From Chryseobacterium formosense (GTDB taxonomy: Bacteria > Bacteroidota > Bacteroidia > Flavobacteriales > Weeksellaceae): a DNA stretch of 64,000 bases. The notes below the pieces were generated by a model. That model saw nothing but the letters and a program-made list of their open reading frames with translations, ran no database searches and was not told where the DNA came from. The translations under genes and the position numbers were made by a program. This document shows, one piece after another, positions 18,166-26,058 of the stretch. Position 1 is the stretch's first letter; every line of letters begins with the position of its first letter. The DNA lies in contig NZ_FPAP01000003.1 of NCBI RefSeq assembly GCF_900116415.1, forward strand, positions 62,001 to 126,000. The letters are read 5' to 3'.

Positions 18166-19149
18166 TTATGAAACATACCAGATTGAATCAACAAACCATT
18201 TTTTAGAATCATAAATATTTTCTGCAACATGAAATCCTGCAGCTTCTCCCATTTGACCAATTTCTTCAACCGAATATTTTTGAGAAACTTCCATATCAAT
18301 AAATTCATTTTCATCAAATAAAATTCGCTCGTCACAAACCGTTACAACCTGATTTTTTAAACTAACGAGAAAACTTCTGCACGCCCCTGAATCAGGTTCA
18401 TAATTCTGATAATGTCTGAAATTTTCAATGGTGAAATCTGCATCAAGTTCACGATTAATTCTTGCAAGTAAGTTAAGATTGAATGCAGCAGTAATTCCTG
18501 CAGGATCGTTGTATGCATCAAGTATTGTCTGAGGATTTTTTTTAAGATCAAATCCTACTAAAAACACATCTCCTGCATTGAGTTTGGCTCTAATATCTTT
18601 GCAAAACTGAAAAGCTTCCTGTTTGTTCATATTGCCTATATTAGCTCCCAGAAAAAGTACGATCTTTTTTCTTGCAGAAATTCCGGACGCTTTTTCAAGC
18701 ATTTCAAAGTACTCTCCTTCTAAAGGAATAACGGTAAGATCAGGCATCTCAATCTCCAGATTTCTCTGTAATTCATGGAGTATATTCCCGGATATATCAA
18801 TCGGCATATAATTGAAATCGAAATTATTTTCACTTAAGAATTTCAGCAAATACTTTGATTTTGTTGCATCTCCCGAACCTAACTCAATAATATCAAATGC
18901 TTGACCTTGTAATTGTAAACTTTCAGTAATAATATTGCTTTTGTTTTGGAAAATATCAAGTTCACAGTTGGTTAAGTAATATTCAGGCATTTCCATGATC
19001 TTCTGAAATAATTTATCGCCTTGTTTATCATAGAAATATTTTGAGGATAGTTTTTTCGGATTCTGTTTCAATCCTTCCAGAACGTCTTTGCAAAAATCAG
19101 ACTTCGAATGGTTATCAATCGGAAGATCTTCAGCTAATTGAATTTTCAT
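18166..19149 (-). CDS. egtD: L-histidine N-alpha-methyltransferase EgtD
   Basis: 327 residues, the usual length. Family motifs: 'KYFYDKQGDKLFQKIMEMPEYYLTNCE' (residues ~37-63, partly quoted), the SAM-binding 'IIELGSGDATKSKYLL' (~87-102), 'VLFLGANIGNM' and 'FLVGFDLKKN'. EgtD methylates histidine three times to hercynine, the substrate of EgtB encoded 15 bp downstream. This is the standard EgtD-EgtB core. A 14-bp palindrome (TGTAAT-CA-ATTACA-like, 19166-19179) sits 17 bp upstream of the ATG and might be an operator; this is speculative. Confidence 0.92.
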   Translation of the reverse strand: MKIQLAEDLPIDNHSKSDFCKDVLEGLKQNPKKLSSKYFYDKQGDKLFQKIMEMPEYYLTNCELDIFQNKSNIITESLQLQGQAFDIIELGSGDATKSKYLLKFLSENNFDFNYMPIDISGNILHELQRNLEIEMPDLTVIPLEGEYFEMLEKASGISARKKIVLFLGANIGNMNKQEAFQFCKDIRAKLNAGDVFLVGFDLKKNPQTILDAYNDPAGITAAFNLNLLARINRELDADFTIENFRHYQNYEPDSGACRSFLVSLKNQVVTVCDERILFDENEFIDMEVSQKYSVEEIGQMGEAAGFHVAENIYDSKKWFVDSIWYVS

Positions 19150-19224
19150 AGTTTGTAATTTGATCTGTAATCAATTACAACTATCTTGCCACCCTTTAGA
19201 ATAATATTCCGAATATATTTTTAT

Positions 19225-20919
19225 TTAGTCAGCAATTTTTTGCAACATCATTTCTTCTCGTACCTTTTTCAGAAACTCAGCCGGGCGAATACCATTTTGC
19301 TCATAGAAAAAATTTGAAAAACTTTGGCGATTGCTAAATCCGCAGGCATTGGCAATATCTTCGACAGAATATTTCCTCCAGTCTTTGTGTCTGTATATCT
19401 GATCAGCAGCATATTTTATTCGTAATTTGTTGATGTACGTATTAAAATTGCTTTCTTTGAATTCATTCATAAACTGAGACAAATAAGTTGCATTGGTCTC
19501 AAATTCTGTTGCAAGACGACCTGCAGTGATGCCCTTTTCAAGAAAACCTTTATTTTTTTCAAATTCGGCAAACTTTCTTCTAAGATTAGTCACAACAGCA
19601 GAGTCAAGTTTAGAATTTCTTTCTTTTGAATCTGTCGCCGATGCATTTTCTTCTATTTTTGCTGAATTGATCTCATGGATCAGATAATCATATTTTCTTT
19701 GAATTTCTTTTTTTCTTCTGAACCAATAGAAAACCATGAATACAAGAATACCTAATAATACCAATGAAACCAACAATAGCATTTTGCTGGTGTTATTCGT
19801 TTCTTCAAGTTCGGCTTTAGCGGCAAGCAATGTTTTTGTTTCATAATCTTTATGAATTTTATTGCTTAGATATTTAAAATCATAGGAAAGAACGCTATCT
19901 ACCTTCAAAAGCTGTTTTGTATAATAAAGCTCCTGTTTAGGATTTTTGGAGTTTCTGTAGTATTTTATTAATTCTTCATAATTATTTCTCACATCAGGAA
20001 TAATGTATGTGTATTGATTGAAGATAGAATCAACTTTTTTGTAATTTTCAAGAGATTTAGCGGTTTCTCCTTTTTTTGAGTAGCTTAGGCCCAAGTAGAA
20101 ATAAACAACGGATGACCATGAAAAATCATTGATTTTCTTTAAACCGGAAAGCGATTTGTTGAGGTTGATTAATGAATTATCATATCTTTTTAAATAGAAT
20201 TCGTTTACTCCTAAACTTTTATAAAAATAACTTCTTTCCTGAGAAAACTCCTCTCCATCCGGAAGGCTTTTTAAAGCTTTTTTTATCAACAACTCTGAAT
20301 TATTGAATTGTTTCAATCCCTGATAAGATACAATTAACTGATGTAGCGAATTGTAGTATCCTCTCCTGTTATTAAAAATAATATTAGGATGAAGATCCTT
20401 CTGCAGATTAGATTCAAAAAAACGGACACAATCATTAAAAATCTTCGAAGCTTCCTCATAATGCCCTAAATAACTCTTGATAACTCCGATATGATACAAG
20501 TTTTGATATTTCAGAAAAAAATCCTCCGAATTTTCCAGATATTTATTTGCAGTGAGGTATTCATTGAGCGCAGGCTGGAATTTTCGATACGTAAAATAAT
20601 AGACTGTTCCTTTACCAAGATAGGCATTTCCGATAAGATCATTATTACCCGACATCTTTGCGGCTGCAATTGCGCTATCGGCATATTTCAGTTTATGTTT
20701 GGAAGAAAACTTAATAGCATCGTCATACGCCTGAAATAATTCTGAATAGTTTTTCTGCTTTTTTGCCGTTACAATATAGAGATTGATATAGTTGAATGCT
20801 TTGTCATCATTTTCTTCGAATTCCCAATACTTCTTTCTTAATTCAGAATAATAATCCTGTCCATAAAAAGATGATATACAAAATATGAAAATTGAGACTG
20901 CGATTAATCTTCCCATCAT
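19225..20919 (-). CDS. TPR-repeat membrane regulator with C-terminal AraC-type HTH domain
   Basis: 564 residues; a second ATG one codon later is equally possible. A signal peptide ('LIAVSIFIFCISSFYGQ') is followed by ~330 residues of TPR-like repeats ('NAYLGKGTVYYFTYRKFQPALNEYLTANKYLE', partly quoted; 'YHIGVIKSYLGHYEEASKIFNDCV'), expected in the periplasm. A transmembrane helix lies at ~379-398 ('MLLLVSLVLLGILVFMVFYWF'). The C-terminal ~100 residues form an AraC-family HTH ('SVEDIANACGFSNRQSFSNFFYEQNGIRPAEFL'). It is the same design as the gene at 6133 but diverged. It lies 75 bp downstream of the egtD start region in the same orientation, upstream of egtD-egtB. A link to ergothioneine is conceivable but not shown. 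Confidence 0.8.
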   Translation of the reverse strand: MMGRLIAVSIFIFCISSFYGQDYYSELRKKYWEFEENDDKAFNYINLYIVTAKKQKNYSELFQAYDDAIKFSSKHKLKYADSAIAAAKMSGNNDLIGNAYLGKGTVYYFTYRKFQPALNEYLTANKYLENSEDFFLKYQNLYHIGVIKSYLGHYEEASKIFNDCVRFFESNLQKDLHPNIIFNNRRGYYNSLHQLIVSYQGLKQFNNSELLIKKALKSLPDGEEFSQERSYFYKSLGVNEFYLKRYDNSLINLNKSLSGLKKINDFSWSSVVYFYLGLSYSKKGETAKSLENYKKVDSIFNQYTYIIPDVRNNYEELIKYYRNSKNPKQELYYTKQLLKVDSVLSYDFKYLSNKIHKDYETKTLLAAKAELEETNNTSKMLLLVSLVLLGILVFMVFYWFRRKKEIQRKYDYLIHEINSAKIEENASATDSKERNSKLDSAVVTNLRRKFAEFEKNKGFLEKGITAGRLATEFETNATYLSQFMNEFKESNFNTYINKLRIKYAADQIYRHKDWRKYSVEDIANACGFSNRQSFSNFFYEQNGIRPAEFLKKVREEMMLQKIAD

Positions 20920-21186
20920 TAAAAAACTCTTATCAGCCGGCTAAATTAGTTATTTTTATTTTTATTGAACACAATTGAGACAAAATTTAACAAAAATGAA
21001 ATACGCATAAATAACTGATAACCAATTTATTTAAAATCACATTTGTCGATATTTTAAAAATTTTTACGTAAGTGTTTTTAAAATCAGACCCACATCCCTT
21101 TGTAGGGGGATTTTATCCATTATACCTTAGCATCAACAAATTCAAACAATTCCCGGCCGGGTTTTTAGACATTCAAATCAAAATTT
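20920..21186. other. Intergenic promoter region between divergent genes
   Basis: AT-rich spacer between the TPR/AraC regulator and the small lipoprotein gene. It holds the promoter-like site described at 21099-21130. Nothing else is recognised. Confidence 0.4.
21099..21130 (+). promoter_or_regulatory. Bacteroidota-type promoter for the small lipoprotein gene
   Basis: TTTG at 21099-21102, a 20-bp spacer, then TACCTTAG at 21123-21130 (one mismatch to TAnnTTTG), 56 bp upstream of the ATG at 21187. Confidence 0.45.
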
Positions 21187-21405
21187 ATGAAACTAAAAAT
21201 TATCAGTTCTTTAGGTATTTTATTATGCCTGAATACGATTTCGTGCAGGGAAGTTGAAGACAACAATTTCGAAGATATCAAACTCGAAAGCATTACAGCC
21301 GAAGCAAATGCTACCCAAAGGTCAGGTCAGGACAGTATTCGTGACACCACTATAGAAGATAATGACCCACCTAAAACCGGACATCAATGGCGAACTAAGA
21401 ATTAA
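21187..21405 (+). CDS. Small putative lipoprotein
   Basis: 72 residues. An N-terminal signal with a lipobox-like end ('LLCLNTISC', Cys20) would give a mature, acidic ~52-residue peptide ('REVEDNNFEDIKLESI') ending in 'DPPKTGHQWRTKN'. The acidic body with a Pro/Lys/Gly-rich end resembles small flavobacterial lipoproteins of unknown function. A promoter-like site 56 bp upstream and the ATG directly before the signal peptide support it. No partner gene is evident. Confidence 0.6.
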   Translation: MKLKIISSLGILLCLNTISCREVEDNNFEDIKLESITAEANATQRSGQDSIRDTTIEDNDPPKTGHQWRTKN

Positions 21406-21424
21406 TTATATTAATTGACAATAC

Positions 21425-21523
21425 TAGATATACTTTTTGGAAAGTTTCTAAAGCAATACCAAATAATCATGATAAAACACAACCTATACATAAACGTGCT
21501 TTCCTTTCCAAAAAGTATATCTA
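21425..21523. repeat. Perfect 20-bp inverted repeat enclosing 59 bp (MITE-like)
   Basis: The arms TAGATATACTTTTTGGAAAG (21425-21444) and its exact reverse complement (21504-21523) are separated by 59 bp. There is no coding sequence inside and no clear target-site duplication. It may be a miniature transposable element remnant or a large transcript-folding element after the small lipoprotein gene. Confidence 0.7.
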
Positions 21524-21636
21524 AAACAAACCGTCATATTTGCTTATCAAAATCAATTTAATTTATAATTAAGTTTTACCAATCACTTTATCTATAAAAT
21601 CCTAAATCTAAAAAATAGATTTTACACAATTAACCT

Positions 21637-21915
21637 ATGAACGATACTGATTTAATCGGAGTGTTTTACAATGACGAATATTTGTTGAAGATTACAAGAA
21701 GATACATCCAGCTTAATACGAATATCGGAACAGCGCACAAACCTTTTTATTCTGAAGTACTTTGGCGCGAAAAATATGATTTCAAACGGTTAGAGGAAGA
21801 ATTTCAGTTATCAGAAAATTTAGTTTTAATGAATGCAGATAATGAACTACAAAATATCAGCATCAATATACTGGAAGATAATATAATGATTTCGTTAACG
21901 AGGTTTACCAACTAA
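21637..21915 (+). CDS. Small hypothetical cytoplasmic protein
   Basis: 92 residues, no signal peptide or membrane segment. The sequence ('MNDTDLIGVFYNDEYLLKI', 'YSEVLWREKYDFKRLEEEFQ') has balanced composition and reads like a real small alpha/beta protein, but I recognise no family. It is followed by a good terminator (21971-22000), which supports transcription. It stands alone between the MITE-like repeat and that terminator. Confidence 0.5.
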   Translation: MNDTDLIGVFYNDEYLLKITRRYIQLNTNIGTAHKPFYSEVLWREKYDFKRLEEEFQLSENLVLMNADNELQNISINILEDNIMISLTRFTN

Positions 21916-21970
21916 TTTCTCAAGGTTTTTAAATTAATTGTAATTTGATACTATAGCTAAAACAAAAAAA

Positions 21971-22000
21971 TGCTGTAAACATTGATTTTTACAGCGTTTT
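21971..22000 (+). terminator. Rho-independent terminator
   Basis: An 8-bp stem GCTGTAAA / TTTACAGC with an 8-nt loop, then GTTTTAC. It lies about 57 bp after the stop at 21915. Confidence 0.65.
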
Positions 22001-22220
22001 ACTTATTTTGGCGTGAGGGTTTTTATAAATTCTTCTCATCCTTTTGCAAGTAAAGATTGCTAAATTTTTAACATGTTTTTAGAATCAGAATCTATAATTT
22101 TTCCTCATAATAATTTTTCAATATTATCCCGTACGATTTATTATCATCGTTGACCATCAATAAATATAAATTGTGAAAATTTTTAGACAATAATTTTTCT
22201 CAGGATTTTTTAGTGGGGGA

Positions 22221-22252
22221 CTTGTTAAATGATGAAGACTTTTGTACATTTG
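22221..22252 (+). promoter_or_regulatory. Bacteroidota-type promoter
   Basis: CTTG at 22221-22224, a 20-bp spacer, then a perfect TACATTTG at 22245-22252, 28 bp upstream of the ATG at 22281. Confidence 0.55.
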
Positions 22253-22280
22253 ACTTATCACTATAAAATTAGTTTTAAAA

Positions 22281-23453
22281 ATGATTAGAAGTTTGCTTAT
22301 AATATTTAGTCTCACCACAGCAATAATGCCAATGTTTGGACAGAAACCAAATGTGGTTATTCTAGGAGTCGGACATTCTACACAGCTTATTAACTATAAC
22401 CATCAGCCGGCTGCAATCAGAGCATTTATCAATAAGGTTAAACCATCTGCTATTTGTATAGAGCGATCTCCTGAAGAGTTTTCACGAAATGATTTTTATG
22501 AATTTACCTATGAACAGCAATTTGCAGTTGTTCCTTATGCCAGGGAAAACAACATCCCTCTTTATCCTGTTGACTGGGTTCCTTCTGAAACTGATTCCGA
22601 GTTGGGCTTTGGTATTAAAGATCTCAATGTGCCCAGATTTGTGAGACAAAAAGAAGGATTTCTAGGATTTACTGCCTTTACTGAAGAAAGCGATTTCGAA
22701 GATGATCTGTATTTTGCTGAAAAAGAGGACTACATAAAACGTATTGCCTCCTGGTACTCTTCACAACCAGAAAAGACAGCATTTGATCTACCCCGGCGTA
22801 TGTTTCTTTACCGTACATTTCTACAGTCAAAAAGAATTCAAAAGGTTCTTGATAATTATTCTTCTCGTGACACGGTATTGGTGGTTATAGGGGCATTTCA
22901 CAAAAACGATATTGAGAACAACTTAATAGGACAGGGTTATCAAATCATTCAACCTTCTACATTCGGCAATACAAATCAGCAGGAAATTAATGAACAATTC
23001 CGGAAACAGGACGGCTACTCTATCCTGTCATTCAACCTTCTTGGGATGCAGAGCCAAATTCGAAAAGTCAACGAGAAACTGGTAGATTATGCTTTAGCAA
23101 AGTTAGGAAACGATGAATCAATTGAGCTGGAATTTTTCAAAATAAGAAGAGCTTTAGTTTTTGAGAAAATTTCTTCAAAGCAGGCTTTAAATCAATATCA
23201 GGTTTTGCTCGGTAAAATTGATAATGAGAATTGGTCTTGGACCGGCGTAAAAGATGTATCCCGCATAGATTCTTATTTTGACCCATTCGGAAATCTCACT
23301 CTTAAAGAAAGGATACGCCTTGAATTGGCAAGAGAATATCGGAAACTTTTAAAACACAAGGAGTTTCACGATCAGATTGAAATAATTAATTCGGGCTTGA
23401 ATTCCTATAAAAAATCAATGCTGAACTTTTACATTGAAAAATATTTAAACTAG
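22281..23453 (+). CDS. Secreted TraB/ChaN-like (EreA-superfamily-like) protein
   Basis: 390 residues with a signal peptide (~1-20, 'LLIIFSLTTAIMPMFGQ'). Residues ~24-60 read 'VVILGVGHSTQL ... VKPSAICIERSPEEF', like the Gly-x-His and later Glu motifs of the TraB/GumN/ChaN/EreA fold. Around residue ~210, 'DTVLVVIGAFHKNDIENNL' resembles the second Gly-x-x-His motif. Related folds include the metal-dependent Tiki protease and erythromycin esterase families; which activity applies here cannot be told. The C-terminal third is helical and charged. It has its own promoter-like site and no obvious operon partners. Confidence 0.6.
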   Translation: MIRSLLIIFSLTTAIMPMFGQKPNVVILGVGHSTQLINYNHQPAAIRAFINKVKPSAICIERSPEEFSRNDFYEFTYEQQFAVVPYARENNIPLYPVDWVPSETDSELGFGIKDLNVPRFVRQKEGFLGFTAFTEESDFEDDLYFAEKEDYIKRIASWYSSQPEKTAFDLPRRMFLYRTFLQSKRIQKVLDNYSSRDTVLVVIGAFHKNDIENNLIGQGYQIIQPSTFGNTNQQEINEQFRKQDGYSILSFNLLGMQSQIRKVNEKLVDYALAKLGNDESIELEFFKIRRALVFEKISSKQALNQYQVLLGKIDNENWSWTGVKDVSRIDSYFDPFGNLTLKERIRLELAREYRKLLKHKEFHDQIEIINSGLNSYKKSMLNFYIEKYLN

Positions 23454-23719
23454 TTTAAAGAAGATATCTTTATTCAAAAATTTAGTCGGGACAAGTTTGT
23501 TTTAAAACAGTACCTAATTAACCCCACTCGTCTGATTTTTGGGAATTATATACTTGAATGTACAGAATCTAGAAACCAAGATTTTACTTGTTTTATTTTG
23601 TAGTATTTGATTATCATTAGTCAATTGATATTTTATGTAAAAAATACAATCACGTGCATACAAGCGTTGTTACAGCTGTTATAAAAGTATTTAGTAAAAA
23701 GACCAAACGAATCAGCTGT
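23454..23719. other. Intergenic region between convergent genes
   Basis: 266 bp of AT-rich DNA. I see no convincing terminator, repeat or small gene here. Confidence 0.3.
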
Positions 23720-24799
23720 TTAATATGATTGGCTTTTATAATGTGTAAGCGATAGTTTTTTAAGAATCTCTGCACTTTGCTCCGGGGTAATATCACGTTG
23801 CGGTTCTGCCAGCATTTCGTAGCCCACCATAAATTTTTTCACTTCGGCATTTCTCAACAACGGCGGATAAAAATGCATATGAAAATGCCATTCTGGATGT
23901 AGTTTTCCATCTGTTGGTGATTGATGAATTCCCGCTGAATACGGAAAAGAAATTTCAAAAAGATTGTCGTATTTTGTTGTTAAATCTTTTATTATTGAAG
24001 CTAAAGAAAGTTTTTCCGAATCAGAAAACTGCAGGATGTTTTCCGCTTTTCTCTTGCTGATAATCATTGTTTCGTAAGGCCAGATTGCCCAAAATGGAAC
24101 TAATGCAACAAAATCCTCATTTTCAAGAATAATTCTTTCTCCGGCTTCTAATTCTTTTTTGACATAATCTTCCAGAAGTGAACTTCCGTTTTTTTCGAAA
24201 TATTTTTTCAGATTTTCCTGTGTTCTCAAAACCGTTGATGGAATCGACGACTGTGCCCAGATTTGTCCGTGAGGATGCGGATTGCTGCATCCCATTACGC
24301 TTCCTTTGTTCTCAAAAATCTGAACGTGATTGATGTAATCTTCAGCTCCCAAATCTTCGTACTGCTGCTGCCAGACATCTACCACTTTTTTGATGTCATC
24401 AACTTCCATTTCTGGTAAAGTAAGGCTGTGATTTTCCGAAAAACAAATAACTCTGTTGATACCTCGCTCTGGTTTTAATGTAAAAAAATCTGACTGTTCA
24501 TCAGAAAATTCAACATCATCTTTCATCAAAGAACCAAAATCGTTTTCAAAAACAAAAACACCTTGGTAATCAGGATTTTTATCACCATTCACACGTACAT
24601 TTCCTGAACATAAGTAACAATTCTGGTCGTGAGCTGGAAGTTTTTCTTCGGTTACTTTTTCGGTTTGTCCTTGCCAAGGCCTATTGGCACGTTGCGGAGA
24701 CACCAGAATCCACTCATCCAAAAGAGGATTATATCTTCTGTGAGGATGATTTTTTTGATTAAATGACGAATTCACTTCTTTTGTATTCTCTAATTCCAT
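23720..24799 (-). CDS. galT: Galactose-1-phosphate uridylyltransferase
   Basis: 359 residues, a normal length. The active-site 'HPHGQIW' is at residues 175-181, with the nucleophilic His in the HPH motif. Other features are the zinc ligands 'CYLCSG' (Cys61, Cys64) and the typical opening 'HRRYNPLLDEWILVSPQRANRPWQGQ' (partly quoted). It transfers UMP from UDP-glucose to galactose-1-phosphate in the Leloir pathway. The ATG overlaps the 3' end of galK by 41 bp, so the two are translationally linked. It is the last gene of the sugar-phosphate operon. Confidence 0.95.
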   Translation of the reverse strand: MELENTKEVNSSFNQKNHPHRRYNPLLDEWILVSPQRANRPWQGQTEKVTEEKLPAHDQNCYLCSGNVRVNGDKNPDYQGVFVFENDFGSLMKDDVEFSDEQSDFFTLKPERGINRVICFSENHSLTLPEMEVDDIKKVVDVWQQQYEDLGAEDYINHVQIFENKGSVMGCSNPHPHGQIWAQSSIPSTVLRTQENLKKYFEKNGSSLLEDYVKKELEAGERIILENEDFVALVPFWAIWPYETMIISKRKAENILQFSDSEKLSLASIIKDLTTKYDNLFEISFPYSAGIHQSPTDGKLHPEWHFHMHFYPPLLRNAEVKKFMVGYEMLAEPQRDITPEQSAEILKKLSLTHYKSQSY

Positions 24800-25946
24800 C
24801 TGATATTTTTACACGGTACACTTTCATTTCGATGTCAAAATCTGCTTTGTACTTTGTGGTGATGTTTTCTATGACTTCATCCACATTTTCATCTTTTATA
24901 AGATTGATGCTGCATCCGCCGAAACCGCCGCCCATTATTCTTGAGCCTAGAACGCCGTTTTCCTTTAAAGTTTCCTCAACCAAAAAATCGAGTTCGTCAC
25001 AGCTCACTTCAAATTCAGTAGACAGTCCGGAATGCGTTTCGATAAGAAGTTCTCCTAAATATTTCACATCTCCTTCTGATAATGCTTTGGCTGCTTTTTC
25101 AACCCTTTTTATTTCTTTCAGAAGATAAAGACATCTTTTGTACGACGTCTCTCCTATTTCTGCTCTCACTTCATCCAGCATTGAAATGCTGAAATCTCGG
25201 AATTTTTCTACTTCAGGAAATTTTTCCCACAAAACTTTCTTTCCGTTATCAACATCATTTCTCCTGTCGTTGTAGCCTGAAGTAAGATGCGTATGCTTTA
25301 CACAACTGTCGAAAAGTACCAGACTGTAACCTTGGATATTAGCTTCAAAATACTGATGCTCAAGAGAATTACAGTCGAGCATTATTACTTTATGCTCTTT
25401 ACCAAAAACGGATGCGAACTGATCCATAATTCCGCACTTTACGCCAACAAAAGTGTGTTCGGATTTCTGACCAATGAGCGCCAATTCTTTTTTAGATAAA
25501 TTTAAATCAAAAATTTGATTGAGAATATAGGCAAATCCGCATTCCAAAGCCGCAGAAGAAGATAAACCGGAACCCATCGGAATTGTACTGCTGAAGGCAA
25601 TCTGCAAACCACCAATCTCTTTCCCGCTTTCCTGAATGACATTGAAAACGCCTAGTAAATAATTGACCCAGGTCTGCTCAACCGGAGTTTGCTTTTGATG
25701 AATATTAAAACTAAAAGATTCATTAAAATCTTTCGCAAAAAAAGTACAGTTTTCTGAGTCATCCACCTTTTTTACGGCAAAACAAATATGCTTGTCGATG
25801 GCGGCGGGAAGTACGAAGCCATCGCTGTAATCAACGTGTTCGCCGATAATATTAATTCTTCCGGGAGCCAGAAAAAAACTTTCGGGCTCAGATTGAAAGG
25901 CTGATTGAAACGCCTCTTTGGTATGATTGATTAATTTCTCCTGCAT
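24759..25946 (-). CDS. galK: Galactokinase
   Basis: 395 residues from the ATG at 25946; the frame extends to a TTG four codons upstream, which is less likely to be used. GHMP kinase motifs are intact: the galactokinase signature 'PGRINIIGEHVDYSDGFVLP' near residue 28, the ATP-binding 'PMGSGLSSSAALE' around residues 123-135, and 'GGGFGGCSINL' near the C-terminus. It phosphorylates galactose at C1. Together with galT it would process galactose released by the GH27/GH97 enzymes. It lies downstream of transketolase, separated by an inverted-repeat element. Confidence 0.95.
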   Translation of the reverse strand: MQEKLINHTKEAFQSAFQSEPESFFLAPGRINIIGEHVDYSDGFVLPAAIDKHICFAVKKVDDSENCTFFAKDFNESFSFNIHQKQTPVEQTWVNYLLGVFNVIQESGKEIGGLQIAFSSTIPMGSGLSSSAALECGFAYILNQIFDLNLSKKELALIGQKSEHTFVGVKCGIMDQFASVFGKEHKVIMLDCNSLEHQYFEANIQGYSLVLFDSCVKHTHLTSGYNDRRNDVDNGKKVLWEKFPEVEKFRDFSISMLDEVRAEIGETSYKRCLYLLKEIKRVEKAAKALSEGDVKYLGELLIETHSGLSTEFEVSCDELDFLVEETLKENGVLGSRIMGGGFGGCSINLIKDENVDEVIENITTKYKADFDIEMKVYRVKISDGIREYKRSEFVI

Positions 25947-25979
25947 AGATGACTGCAATTTATGATTTTAAATCTTTTT

Positions 25980-26041
25980 TGCCACGAATGCACGAATGTT
26001 TTTTAGAGAAAATATAAATTTTTATTCGTACACTCGTGGCA
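25980..26041. repeat. Inverted repeat between galK and transketolase
   Basis: TGCCACGAATGCACGAAT and the near-complement ATTCGTACACTCGTGGCA (one mismatch) enclose 26 bp. This is the type of palindromic dispersed element seen in flavobacteria. It sits in the intercistronic gap and could act in mRNA processing or as a weak attenuator. Confidence 0.65.
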
Positions 26042-26058
26042 GATTTTAAATCAAGCAA

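Larger units (their letters stand above)
21916..22280. other. Intergenic region with terminator and promoter
   Basis: 365 bp without a gene. It contains the terminator at 21971-22000 and the promoter-like site at 22221-22252. The middle is AT-rich with nothing recognised. Confidence 0.5.
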
